A stretch of DNA of 64,000 bases from Sipunculus nudus (GCA_026874595.1 CM049313.1:75694659-75758658); one strand, 5' to 3'. Shown: positions 47,360 to 61,500, counted from the first letter of the stretch. Numbers and translations: made by a program. The notes: a model not told the origin generated them from the sequence alone.

Positions 47360-48986
47360 TTGAAATAATTTATCTTGCTTAAACAATGACCAAACTTGTA
47401 CACATAACGGTAAACAGTTGAGGGTATACTCAGTAAAACCACAATACAAGTGATTAACAAGCTGAGACATATCTGCAATGTTTAATCTACAAAGGATAAA
47501 ATATTATAGACAGAAGGTTATTCAAATCCCGGACTTCAGGTTGCTTGGCTGCATAGGGTAAGTCCGGGTAACTAAGCTGATTGCTCCCTGTGGATGAGCG
47601 AGGATGGGTGATCGATGCCACTTATCAGTTTTGGGTATGTCTGGCTGCACATTGGTGATGCATTAGTCACTCCAAGGAGACACAAACTGTGCCTAGAATG
47701 AGATAGAAGGGAAAACTGGCAATTGTCTGGAACAGCCCACATTATCAGCCTCATCAACCTCTCCAGCAATACATCCTGTGTCACTGTCAGCTGTATAAAT
47801 GTCTTCATATATTTTGATGTTACCTATATTTACATAAGTTTTGAGAGAGTAAAGGCATGTTATCTTAAAATTCCTTTCTATTTCTGCAATGTTTCCATGA
47901 TTTATTTCAATATTTATAAACTCTGAAGGTTTTAGAAATCATCTGCCCTTTCAGTCAAGCTGTGCTATGAGGCAGCTCAAATAATTTAATTTTGTTTTAA
48001 TTAAACTGTATTTTTCTATATCATGTTATTACAGTGTATTTATCATATCTATTATAATTGACTGTAATGGTACTGAATAGTCTGTCAACTCTTCAGTCGC
48101 CAAGCCTGGGAAATGCCTGTTTTTGGTCTTTGAATGTTGGCAACTGCCAAGTGTGTCCCTAGGAGGTTCATTTTCAATATTGTCCCCTAGGCAATCAGAC
48201 ATTATTCTGCAAAGAGTCTGTTGCAGAGCCATCTATCAGAAACCACACCATTGAAAACCCAGCCCAGGTTTGAACTTGGTCCATAGGAAATCGGTCCTGG
48301 ACAAAGTTACAGAGCCCTATTCCATTGCTAGAACAGTTCATATAATATATGACTTCACGTGAGGATGCCAAGCTGTTATGAATTAAGTGTGTGGTTCTCC
48401 TAGCTTTCATCATATACATAAAAATAATGCTATTTGTTTTACTTTGGTGCATATTGCATCATTGGAAATGATGCATTTCAGAGTTGGTTTAAACCATAAT
48501 TTACACTATATTCAATTTTGCATATCAGTTAGAATTTCACTATTGGTCCATTATGTAGTAACATAATTACACAACATCATGCTGTTAGGTTATTTCTCTG
48601 GATAATAGCCAGGATTATCCACTCACATTGTGATATTCAGAGGTCCTGTGTATGAATTTTTAACGTGGGTTTAAGTGGAATGGCAGCACATGGTTTAATG
48701 TTAATAAATGTAAAGTAGGCTATCTCATGATTGAGTGTGGTAATCAGCAGGCAGGTGGCATCATTAATGGCTTATCTGACTTTTTGATGGCAGTGTCAGT
48801 AAATACATCATCTAGTTACCTGATAGGTGATAACAGGTCTTTGCTTCATTCATGTCACTTATTTTATACACCATGAATATTCATTAGTTGATTGCCCAGG
48901 GTGCATCTTGAGCAGGTGTGATGGTTCTGTGTTATATTATCGTACAAGTCTGGTTGATAAAAGAGATCCTACCTTGCAGGTGTTAA

Positions 48987-50174
48987 TTGTATCCGCCAAA
49001 ACAGAGTTTTGCAGATACTATTGTTTTCAGCCCATCACCGCCGCAGTAGCCGCCGCGTAGGTGTCCGGAGAACTCCTCCGTAACCACTGGGCAGAATTTT
49101 ACGAAACCCGGGATTATGTTCGGGTCACATGTGAACTGCTGCACCCCTATTTTCTTTTGACCTATGACCTTTCCATTCTCAAGTGCGTCCATCTGTGCGT
49201 CTGTTTTGACACATTAACCCACATATCTCGGGAACCGTTTGACCGATCCTGAAAAAAATTTGCACAAATGTAGCCCTTGGATAGCTTTATAACATACATA
49301 AAAAATGGTGGTGCCACCTGCAACCATTTTTGCGCAGCGTTCATCTGTTCATCTGCCTTGGGATAAAATCACTCATATCTCTGCATTAATTGGACTTATC
49401 CACCTGAAATTTTGTATGTGTATACATCCTGGACAGCTTTCTTGATTTTATGACAGATGGCACCACCTACATTAATGTTTACGCTGCAGACATCCAAGTT
49501 CATATCTCAGGGACCATTTGACCGATTGGGACAAAATATTGCATGTGTATAGATCTCACTTAGCTCTTTATCATATGCAAAACTTGTGGCGCCACGTGCA
49601 ACCATTTTTGCACAGCGTCCGTCTGTTTGTCTGCCGTTGGATAAAATCACTCATATCTTGGCAGTGATTTGACTTATATGCCTAAAATTTTGCAGGTTTA
49701 TACATCTTTATCATAGCTTTCTTGATTATATGACAGGTGGCACCACCTACATTTATGATTACGCTGCAGACATCCAGGCATATATCTCGGGAACCGTTTG
49801 CCCGATTGGGCCAAAATTTTGCATGTGTATAGATCTCACATAGCTCTTAATCATACACGAAATTGGTGGCGCCACCTGCCACCATTTTTGCACAAGTCCT
49901 TCTGTTTGTCTGCTGTGGGATAAAATCGCTCATATACATGTAGTGGTTTAACTTTCCTGCTTAAAATTTTGCATATGTATACAACTTGGACAGCTTTCTG
50001 GATTTGTGGTAGGTGGCGCAACCTACATACATATTTCGGCTGCAGACATCCATGCTAATATGCAACACACCTCACTCTATTTCACCTTGTTACTCAATCC
50101 ATGCCTCACTTCACCCGTCCCACTCTTATTTCGGCGGATACATGAAGTTGCTTGTCGGTTACCCATATTGTAGT
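48987..50174 (+). mobile_element. HLE-1 copy 3 (diverged)
   Basis: 5' stem-loop TTGTATCCGCCAAAAC / AGTTTTGCAGATAC. Palindrome positions are 49307, 49456, 49585, 49736, 49865 and 50012 (spacings 149, 129, 151, 129, 147). The inverted arm is eroded (TTTCGGCGGATACA), the 3' hairpin is degenerate and the end is TAGT at 50174. Spacing is conserved although sequence has drifted. Confidence 0.82.
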
Positions 50175-52566
50175 TCTTATATGTGATATAACTGCAGCAT
50201 CAGATTTTTAAGTATCAGTACCAGTGTCAGTATCAGTATCATTGATATTCAGGGTTTGATTGTATTATGAATAGAATATGGTTTCATAAAGTCTAAGGGC
50301 ATGACTTTGTTAATTTTATTCAGTTGTTTGCTTCTTATAACACCTGCAGTCATATACATATTCATAGGACTAAGTATATATGAACATTAACATCTTTGAT
50401 AAATATGCACATGCATTATTTAAAGTATACATGAAGCTTATGCAGAGAGCATAAAATTAAGAAATCTAGGATTCACAACAGAAAGTTTGTTAGTGTTTCA
50501 GTATGTAAGGAAACAAGAATTATGTGAATGACATGATTATGTAATCTGGTAATAACAATAATTTCTACTGTTGTAATGGTTATAATTATGAATGGTAGTT
50601 TTAGAAGCAATGGTAGTATAATAGTGATATAGGTACACATGTGTACTTATCTATTTTGTCTTTTCTGCATTGACAGACCTGGATGGCCTGCCACAAATTT
50701 AATAAAAATCAACCAGGTAGTACTGAATAATGAACCAGGTCAGTGTACTTTCCCAGTACCAGATAGGGCTCACTACAAGTACTTGTTCTAATTGATTGAC
50801 AGTTGTAATGTTTGTGTGCACTCATAAAATGGACTGGTAGCTTTATTGTAAGGGGGCATTCATTACATGGACTGGTGGGTTCCAGCAGAGCTTGTAATAA
50901 ACCAAACGAGTGTGTTCACCATGAGAGCATGCTGTGTACTTTGGTCTTTCTTGAAACTTTACAAATAGAACCAGTTTACAAACATTTTGTCAAAAGTATT
51001 CAGATTTATACAGTGATATGTGTATGTCGTATGTCAGACATGGTAAGATGATACCTCTGATTGTAATATATTAATAATGCTTGAGTATGTCAAGTTGACA
51101 TGTGATAATCCTTTATTAACAAAAATAGCTTATTACATTATTTACCATTCACCAGGTCCCCTTATTAAATGGAACTGTGGGTTAGAGATAATCAGATCAA
51201 TATTTGGTCATTATTTAGGTATTTTTTAAATTTTAGTTTTTATCCCAAGGTGTGTTTAAATATTGTAATCTCATTACCATTATCAGTTATCCCATTTCTT
51301 TCATCCATTATTCCCATCAATATTTCTTCAAACACTGTTATGTTTTGCCACATTTATACAGGTCACTGCTACAATACAGACAAGACACTTTGATTTAATT
51401 TCCAGGAAAAATATATTTAGAATTTAAACTTAAATCGGTCAGAATACTAAAAATTAGAATAAGACTGCAGAACTTCTTTTATGGAGAAAATATGAATATT
51501 ATTTTGTGGAAAAAATAAATTAGTAAGGTACTGCAAAATTGACTTTCTGTTCATATATGGAGAACCTAGGAATGGGATTTTATGGGTGCTATAAACAATG
51601 AATCCATTTTTTTGCATTTAGAAAATATGTGATTTTATAACAGGTACAATCCATATGCTGTTATAAGCTTAAATATTGGCTATGAAGCAGCAGTACATTA
51701 ATCCAGCCCTCAGGGGCTGTGCCTACATTTTGTAAATGTATTGAGCTGTTTGTGGACGCACCTTCGGTCGTAGGTTGGTGTGTGCTCTTTCTGTGTGTAC
51801 ACGACTGGCTTGTCCATGTACCTCCATGGGGGCCACACCTTTTCTGTGTACAGTATACAGTAATGTACTGAATCTTTTGGTCTGTTGTGATTTGAGACTT
51901 GATATTCTTTTCTGTTGTGTTTGATCTGCAGCACATATTCATTCTTGTGCATATATATGCAGGCCATGAAGTTGTACAAGTTCAGTAACACATACTAACA
52001 CCAGTATATTGTTATTTGCAGGTTATTCACAGAGTTTTTGTTAATTAGAGCCTATTTATTTTACAGAAATCTGTAGGTTTAAACTATCTGTTTAGTAATG
52101 TTAATGTACATGGTTATTAGGTCTTTTTTCTTGGTCTAATTTTTTTAGGTCTTTTTTTGTCATACTTCTGATATAATCATCATTCCTTTCATTACTTTCA
52201 TTGTGGTCCATCATTACAAGTGTATAGTTTATATATATAATCCAATAGTGTTGTTTAAGAAGTTGTTTATTCAGAAGTTTGAACAAATTTCTTATCCTGC
52301 TTCTGAAACCAAGTATTTGTTAAAGTAGGTGGCAGTACGAGTCTGAGTCTCCAGACTGTCTCCAGAACAAAGTTTTGCTTGTTCTTGATCCTAAATATCC
52401 TGGTCTTGGTCACACAGCAATATGTACTTGATTCTTGAGTCCAAGCAGAAATAGAGGTTTTATAACATGCAATACATGAGTGTGTATGACTGACTTTCTC
52501 TCAGTTTAACTTTTTTCTATAATAAAAGGTCATATATCCTTGCCACTTGTTTCTTGTATGTTATTT

Positions 52567-54451
52567 TTAGCTCAGCTGACTATAAGTCATCTGAGCTATA
52601 GTCGTGGTCCATTGTCCGTCGTCTGTCCGTCTGTCCGTCCGTCCGTCCGTAGATGTGGCACGTTTTAAAACCGTAAGACCTAGGAATCCAAAATTCAGCA
52701 TAATGTTAGATGTCCCCAAGATCTCCTACCAAGCCGAAAACTGGGTCTTTGCGACTTCGTTCCTTTGAGAAATTAAGGAAAAACCTCAATTTTTTATTAA
52801 AATCCTATTTTCACGCTTCAGGACTGCCTAATATCAAAACCACTCATCTGTTTTTCCTCATATTTACTATAAATATTCCTCTATATAGTTCCTATGTACA
52901 TGCCAGAAATTAAGTCTGTTAAGTATAAATTCTTTAAGTTATGGGCCCAAACATAATGGACTTTGTAAAAAATCAGGAAAAATAATAACTCACTTAACAT
53001 GAAAAATTTTGAAACTAGAGTTTATTTTCTCAAGTATATAACTATGTTTAATTAAGATTCAATTGTTTACCCAAAATTAGATCTGAATTTTGTAAATTTT
53101 TTAAGTTATTAGCATAAAAAAAAAATCAGTACCTTAAATTTTGCCCAACTTTGACCATGGCACGTTTTTTTCCTGTAAGCACCATTGATTTAATTTTCAC
53201 TGCATGTAAACATAAATATTTAGTTTGTCTAAATCTGAAATTTGAAAATAAAAGCTTGAAAATTAAGCTAGTTATTGATTTTTTTTTTGGTAGTCACTTG
53301 CTTTGATTACAGATGCAGGGTCCCACTCCAGGTCACTGGAAGTCAGCTGTGCCAGGGTTTCTGATTTGTTACAGTCACTGGGGGAGATCCCCTGCTGTGA
53401 CAGGTGTACAGTTATTCTCATATCACCACCCCAATCATCAATCCCTGCAAACCCAACCCACCAAGTATTATGCAGTAATTGTTATTGTTTTCACTGTATC
53501 TCCTTAATTGTAATGCTGTTTCCACTCCGATATGCAAAAACTTTCCTTGAAAAAATAATTCAAGGTGTAATCCAGTAGAGACAATGTTGTGTAATGTAGC
53601 ATTTTTAAAGAAATCAATTTTCTTTTAAATGATTTTAACAAATATAATTGAACCCATCAGTATGCTTAAATTATTATAAAATATGAAGCACATTATGGAT
53701 AAATAAAGACACAATTAAAAATTGTGAAATCTAAATCAAGTATTATTATTAGATATTTATTGTTTTGCAGATTTAAAAGATATATTTTTGTGGTAAAAAA
53801 TAAATAAACATTTGTATGCATGATGTGGTGTTATCTGACAAGATTGAGATTTATGATGATGCAATTGAGAATTATGAATCAACTTTTATATTCAGATATA
53901 TATGTTAAATTGGAAATGTATAGAAATATAAACTTAAATTAGAAAATAATTGATGTGATAAAAAAATGAGGATTTAATACAAACATTTGTTCATTATTTT
54001 CCTGCCTCAGCAAAATTTGAGATCAGGCTTTGTTTGCCCTGTTTTATGTTGTTAATTAGCTATATTTCAACTGTATACATTTCATAAAAAAAAAATACAT
54101 ATATATTTAATAATATATATTATACAAAAAATAGATTCAATTGAACAAATGTGTAAACTACTGAAATGTCAACAGTTAATCGAAAAACCAACTAATGATC
54201 ATGGTAATAGTACAGATCATTTGTTCACAAACTGCTCACATGCTTTAGTTTCAACATTAGGAAACACATGGTCAGGTCACAAAATATTTTTTGCAACAAT
54301 TTCTTGCTCATCAATACAAACCAATCATATAAACCAACCATGGCCTTTATTACCTCTTCCTCTTACACTTTATCTCCATTAGCTATTATTTTAGATTTTT
54401 ACCTTCAAGGTTAAAGTCAGCTGAGCACAGTGACCCATAGGTCCCTTGTTT
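52567..54451 (+). mobile_element. HLE-4 copy 2
   Basis: 5' arm GCTCAGCTGAC (52570-52580) pairs with GTCATCTGAGC; a (GTCC/GTCT)n microsatellite follows (about 52615-52650). The inverted arm GTCAGCTGAGC at 54416-54426 is an exact 11-bp partner of the 5' arm. The palindromic GACCCATAGGTC and CCCTTG close the element. Colinear with 22560-24960. Confidence 0.82.
54134..54304 (+). pseudogene. Decayed endonuclease-domain fragment in HLE-4 copy 2
   Basis: Homologous to the fragment at 24662-24829, sharing D..EQMCKL..CQQ, GN..DH.F.NC and LVSTLGNTWS. The SDH catalytic motif has become SGH, so this copy could not be active. The similarity between two independent copies shows the frame was once protein-coding. 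Confidence 0.55.
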
Positions 54452-54647
54452 TTAGCAGTTATGGAGGTACATTACAGGTAGGTCTCAGCCTCAGAATCCC
54501 ATGGTCATCTTGGTTTCTGATCATCCCGTACTCATGGTTTTGATAGGTCTATCTCAGCTACACTGCTAGAAGTACCAGATGTGACAGGTTTAACTAAGTG
54601 CCACCACTTAATACTTTTCATGTATTATCTAAAAAGTCCACTTATTA

Positions 54648-55510
54648 TCCCCTTGCAACGAAGTTGCGAAAGGGATATAGTAACACCTCCGTTCATGCAT
54701 CTGTCTGTCTGTCCGTCCGAAATTGCCTTGTGAATCAATTTCAAGCCAAACTGTTTGCCCAAAACCTTCATACACACATATTGCTTACCCACCCATGGAT
54801 GAAAAAACCTATCGATTTTGAGGTCACAGGGTCAAAGGTCACGGCCACAGCACCCACTTCTTTTAAAAGCTTGTGGACCCATTTAAAGCAAAATCTTTTG
54901 ACGTAAACCTTTCATCTCACGCATATGGCTTACCCACCCATGGATTAAGAAACCTATCGATTTTGAGGTCATGGGGTCAAAGGTCACAGCCACAGCACCC
55001 ACTTCTTGACCTAAAACTACTCACAGTGATGCCTGAGATCAAAAATCCACTCTACCAAGCCATTTACCAAAGGTAATAATGTAATCAAATAATTCACATT
55101 ATACCCAACTGCTATGTCATGCTCCACTTTGCGGTGCCCTTGAGCCATATGCTTTTTTCAAATGGACCCAATCCTTCTGACGTTAATTGAGTTGCTAGCC
55201 CAATTTGTTATTATCTCCTCATAACAAATTTACAACAGCAGATATACTAACTCCTATGTTTGTACATCCGTCTTTCTGTCTGTCTTCCCATCCGTCTCAA
55301 TATACCTAATTGATCAATTTTAAGCCAAATCATGTAATCTTAAGCTTTCTCCTTCACATATGCCTCACCCACCCATACACGTACAACTTTTTGAGTTTGA
55401 CGTCAAAGCTGAAGCTCACACACCTCCCCTCCTCATTTTAACACTTGCGTAATACATCCCCCATCATTATGATCCCATGCAAGGGGATGCTCTGCTTTGC
55501 GGTGCCCTTG
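54648..55510 (+). mobile_element. HLE-3, possibly two fused units
   Basis: 5' stem-loop CCCCTTGCAAC-gaa-GTTGCGAAAGGG, then a (TCTG/TCCG)n microsatellite (about 54700-54720). Tandem modules of about 110 bp contain 'gaggtca.ggggtcaaaggtcac' and 'agcacccacttctt'. The inverted arm TGCAAGGGG is at 55478-55486, followed by CTTTGCGGTGCCCTTG. The same 3' tail also occurs at about 55128-55143, and a second microsatellite (about 55260-55290) follows it, so two units may be joined. Confidence 0.65.
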
Positions 55511-58500
55511 TTTATAAGGATTGCTGCCATACCTCAAATTTATCAGTTTATAACTGGTTAAATAACTAGGTATATTTTAAGGACTCTTTGTTTTTGTTTA
55601 ATATTATGTTGTCTGTCAATGTCAAACCATGACATAAGAGACCCCAGGTATTTGAGGTCAAGCAAATGTATTCCAAATCTCATTATATTATCATATAACA
55701 TAATTACCTATGAAAAAAATATTAATATAGATTTTACATAAAATAAGCCCAATTCCTGGAGTAGAAACATTTTTTTCTATCTATTTTTCCACTAAAAACA
55801 TGAGGTTGTGTGATTTGTTCAAAAACTGTTGGCACATCTATGAGCACTGTCAACTCGGCAACGTCACACACTGGGAAACCCCCTGTGACTAAAAATTCTA
55901 GATCTCAGTAAAAGCACAGTATTTCTGCCTCTGTCAGTCCCAAATTTTTAGCAGAGAATAAAAAACAACATGCATTACTAGATCTGAGTTGTTGATAAAA
56001 TTCAGTCCATGATGTCACATGTGTACCAGCCAATCAAATCATGACAAAGTCTGGGATCTTGATGAAATCCTTCCATCACACAACAAACGCACATGAAACA
56101 GGTTTACTTAACCTTGAAACAGTTTGGTTGAGGGGATATTATAAGCACTGGTGGACCCTTTACCCAACAGTTTTAGCATTTCTTATCTTTAATTAAACTG
56201 GTTTACCGTATTTTGAGTGCCTATTTACCCTATATATGCTGCTGCCTGCTCAAAAACACCTGACACTACCTTTTCAAACATCTTGTAGTGCCCCATTTTC
56301 CACTAGTACTTATAAAATGAGAAAGGTATTGAACCTGACATCTTGATACAAGATGTCATGGCAAGGGTTCACCATGAATGTAGATGAATATTCAAATATA
56401 ATAAACACTAGGCCCAATAATGAAGCCGTCTAAAGACACCCAGGGATGTGTACATTCATTAGGGTAAGGAGGTAAACTGAAACACTGGTCTGGTATTTAA
56501 ATAACACCTGATTGTATTCAGAGTACTTACAAACTCTGCATGTTCATGAAATAATGTTTTGGGGGGAGGGGTCTGCTAGTGCTTATAATATCAAACTCCC
56601 CCAAAAAAATTGTGTCAAGTGCCCGTTGTAAGAACCTTTAGAAAAAGGTTAAAATCTTATTATTACTTCTAACCCTGCCCACTCTTTCTTGTCTCTCCTT
56701 GTGTGTGGGTGGAGTGGGTAGACTGCTACGGATCTAGATTAACGGTCGAACAACTGTGATATGGCAAGATCTGATCAATGCTCCATGTATGTAGTAGGCT
56801 GACACTTCTATTAGGAAACAAAATAGATCATTGAAAAACCATGCTGGTTTCTGTAAACTGAAGCTTTAGGGCAACTGCAGGAAAAAAAGTCAATGCCACA
56901 TGGACTGGAATAAATAAATGATCATGTTTTCCATATGAATTGAAGGTATCTAGAATAAACTCGTGTTGAGTTTTCCTGCAGACTCTTTATTTCACTTATT
57001 TCTTGGTGGTATCTATTACCCTTTTTTTCTGTTCTATATAAATCTGCCAGGTAAATGTATGGCCGGCTGCCTGGTTGCAGAATGACTTTCACATGAAAAC
57101 ATCAGGTTTTTATTGCCATTCACAAATGTATTGATTTTGTTAATATGGATGGCTTATAAACACTGTGACAAGACACTTTTACGTGCTTATTGAATGAGGA
57201 CGGACATATTAGCTTATAAACATGTGCACTGCGAGGGGTTTCTATAATTCATATGCTTTGTTGGTTAGATGGGTTTAATGGTGAGTTACATAAGTAAGCT
57301 TATATCCTCATTGTATGCATGGTAGCAAGATTGTGTCATTACTTGACTATTCTGGGCACAAAGAATATTTAGTTTAGAATACAAGGGATCCCTGCTTTTC
57401 AGAACACTGATAATTCAGGCACTGCTACAGCAAACATCTTTCACATCGCCAGGGTGTTGTAGTATAGTTATATCAATAGGAACTATTTTAATTTGTTAAT
57501 TATCAGTTTAATCATCTAAATTGAATAGGGTAACCAATGTTATGGTTATTAGGTCATACTTATACTCACCATATGTCTCAGCTTAGTTTCCATCAAAGCA
57601 AACAATGTCCAGTAGACCTGGTGGACAGCTGTGAGCTACTGATGACTACAAGCTGTATTACATAATGAGACTGGTGTGTTTGTTGGCTGTAGTTTCAGGC
57701 AACAAATCTCTTTTAATCTCTGATATATTCAAGTAAAGTTTATATGAAAATGTAGATAAGATTAGATAAATATGCCAGGCTCTTCAGATTTAAGTTTGCA
57801 TGTTCATAATTGTAATTAGAAACATTAAATTTAATGAATTAAGAGATTTTATTATATTGTTTCATCCTTCAAGTCTTGTTTTCTGCAATAGTTTAAAATG
57901 AGTTATACTCGGCCAGATGTTTGTTGCTGTTTTCAATGTACACTTATGTAAAGTGATAGTCATTAGCCTGTTCATTATAATATTCTTAGTCTTAAGTGCT
58001 CCATAACGAACACAGATTTCTAGTCAAGGCTGGAGTTATTTGCTGTCCCCAGCTGATAGATATGCCTGTTTTGTTCAGGTCAGTACCCTGTATATAAATT
58101 AGTGACCAGTGGCTGGATGAGACATCAAGATAGACATAGTGATTCAGATAGAGATAGACTCAGCCACACATATCAGTAGTCAGCAGCCGGTCAGCGCAGA
58201 TGGTTAAGCCACCTGTGAATAAAACCATTTGAATCAAACTACAACATCATCATGATTTCATGTGATCACTGAAGACAGAGAGGGCTACAAAAGTGGGCCC
58301 CTACTACTACAGTATGCTATGAAATTGTAGTTCTATATGAACCAGCCCTCTCACTGATAATGTTGAGCTGGACTGAAAACATCCAGTAGGAATATATCTG
58401 TACCTCATGTTTTTTGACAGCTCACATTTTCTGATTTCCTGTCCTTGTTCACCTCTTGTCGCACATGGGTAATATTTGTCTAGCTTACAACAATACACAT

Positions 58501-61500
58501 TGTCTATATATTTTGTTCTTTCTTTGAATATAGAGGATGGTGCAGCATTAGCTTTCTACCATCTGGTTCCAGATATCTTGAAAACTACTACAGCAACAAA
58601 ATTATGCACACATATTGATCATGTGATGAAAAAAAATAAGCTTTTGGTGGCAACAAGTATTGTGGTAATTCTTCACACTACTTCCTTTCTGCCATCCATA
58701 GTATTCCTTTTATTAGACTGAACTAAATGATTACTCAGAATCATATTTGATTTTTGCCAAGGTAATATTCAGCCTCCTACTTTTTAGATCTTCAGTGTTT
58801 TTGCTCTGTTTCGCATTGTTTTAACATTGAAGAAACAGCTGTTAAAATGCATTGTCCTTATATGCATATTAACAGTTTATTCTGGATCACTTAGAACTGA
58901 ATGGACCAAGAGATAATTGTAAAGACTACAGACTAACACAAGTTATCCACTGAAGATAAAGACCCCACTAGCCAGTATTTTCATTGTTGCATCAGTTTTC
59001 TGATCTTGCCTGTCAATTACAGAATGAATCAAGCAGACCAGATAAGATGCTTTGTGCTGCCCATGGTACTATCTCTTCCAGATGTGTAAAATAGGAAACA
59101 TCATGTCAGAGAGCTAATTAAGTGAAGCCATAGATGTGGTCAGGTTGTGAGTCACTGTCTGACCAATCACAGAGCTATCTCTTCCAGATGCAGCAATTTG
59201 CATCAAACAGGGGGGTGCATCAGATCTGACATGTTCATCTGTATTGGGAAGAGTTATGCACTGAGAAGGTGCCATGCCAGGGACAGATATTCATTTTAGT
59301 CAGGAGGGACAATTTGCACAGCAAACCAGGGGCCCAGGGTTCAGATAGTATCAGGCATATCTTATTGAGATGTGAGGCTGCCTCTCAAGGCTTCCTCCTA
59401 GATAAAGATAACACACTGGTATTAACTGAGCTCCTAATATTTAGTGAATGTTGAAAGCATAAATGTTTCTGTTATGCCTCAAATGTTCAGGAAGTTTGCC
59501 ACTAAATATCCATTGATCACTAGAATGGCGCTCAGTCGAGTGTTTACCTCTGCCAAGGTTTAAAGAACCCTCTGCATCTACCCATTTAAAACTAATATTT
59601 CTTATGTATGGGATACTGCATGAGGAATGCATGTCCAGAAATTTTGTATGTATTGGCATGGCAACATGCATATTTCCTCTGTGTTGCTCTGGGATACCAT
59701 GATAAGTGGCTATTCATTTTGCCAAATTCACATTTCGCATGCCAGATCCACACATAAGGAATCTGTCTTTTTAATTTTTTTTTGCGAAAAATTTTCATCC
59801 TAATTCTGCATTTCATAAACAAGGAATCTTAGCTTTTTCCAGGTTAGCAACCAAATTTTAGGGTGTGTGGCCAATATTTTAATCTCAAAGGAACAAGGGA
59901 AAGCAAATTTTTGCATGTTGTTTTATATAAATTATTCTATTCTAGAGTGGAGCTGCATGGACATGATCGAGATCATGCTTTAGCATAATCTGCTTATTAC
60001 CCTGTGTCACTCTAACCAACATGATATAAAATATTTAGAAAACCAGGTTTAGAAGAATAAAATAATATTTCAGAAAACAACACCTTTACCCACAAGGAAA
60101 ACAGAACATATTGATTACTACAGGGGAATGAATGGTTCAGAAAACAGATAGCAGGATGTCCAAAGACAGGGATGATGGAAGGTCCATCACGCCCGGAATT
60201 CCTTGTCACGGGGACTATTATAGGTCATGTCAGAGAATACAAGACCCCTGAATTATACATATGATCAATATTGTCCAGTCGACTTGGGGAACACAATCAC
60301 TCAATATAAAAAAGTCCAGTGGTGCCATTATACACGACATGCATGGTGATGAATTGTACCCACATTAGAACCTGTCAGGTCTCTCATACCCAAGATTCTT
60401 CATCCTTTTATAATGATTTGGTTCACACCCATTTGGCATCCAGATAAGTGTTTGTATAGGTACATTTATTATACATATTGTTTGGATATGGCCTATGATG
60501 GGAGTTTACATTATTGTATTTCTCTGTTATGGGTATCTAATCTGCACATGTGATAGAATCAGTGATCAGTTTCACTGTTTCAAATTGGTTTTTTCTTTTG
60601 GCTTCTTAAAATGGTTGTTTTGTTATTTTTTTAATCATTTCATTGCAGCTAGGTTTTAGAATTTTGTTGATTAGATCTATATTTCAGGTGTGAATATCAC
60701 TATATGTTATGTAAGAAAGCCAAATATAGTCATTAGAAGGGGTAAGTATTCCTTAACTTGGCTTAAGCCTGGAATTGGGCCTTTTAAGGGCTTTAGGAAC
60801 ATGTGAGAAGTATTTTATCTGCTTACCCTAGTGACTCTTTGAATATGTAGTCCAGGGACATTATATTTTTTATAATATATCAAATTCACTTATACATCAA
60901 TCTGACTTTTACAGTTTATTCATGTAAGATGTTTTAAAGTTACAGCTGTTAACATACGAGCCAGTTGGTATGGAACTTTCCCCTAAATAGATACAAAATA
61001 TAATACATTGGCTTTGCACTCATTATATGACAGGACTGCAATTTCTGTAGGTAGGGAAAACTTTATTTGGATATGAGGATGCCCTTTTTACAGTTTGATT
61101 GAATCCCTTTATTTAATTTTCAGAGTGATATGTTGTATTGGATTTCTCTTATGGTACAAGTCTTTTAGCTATTAATGTGTTTATTTTTGGCTCAGGGATT
61201 GATTCCTTAGTGTTGAACGTCTAGAACTGCATCAATTTTCAAAAACCAGGTTAAGCTGTGGTCTACCAGGGCATTAATGCAATTTCAGAGGGTTGTTGAC
61301 CTTCTGTGACATCAAGAGATCAAAAAATAAAAAAAACCTCTCAACCAGTAATTGAGGACTAAAGTCTGGCTTGCATTTTTCTCTTTTACCCATAAAAGCT
61401 GTACTTTAGTATACCCTTATTTCTGTTATCTCTTTCATTTTTGTAATTTTTTTCTTTCGTACACAGGTGGCATAAGATAGAAACAGAGTTTGTAACAAAA

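Noticed and set aside
58476-58721. 81-codon plus-strand frame with hydrophobic end
   Set aside because: The DNA ('ccatctggttccag', 'attgatcatgtg') looks like an old repeat module rather than an exon. No flanking splice sites or homology were recognised.
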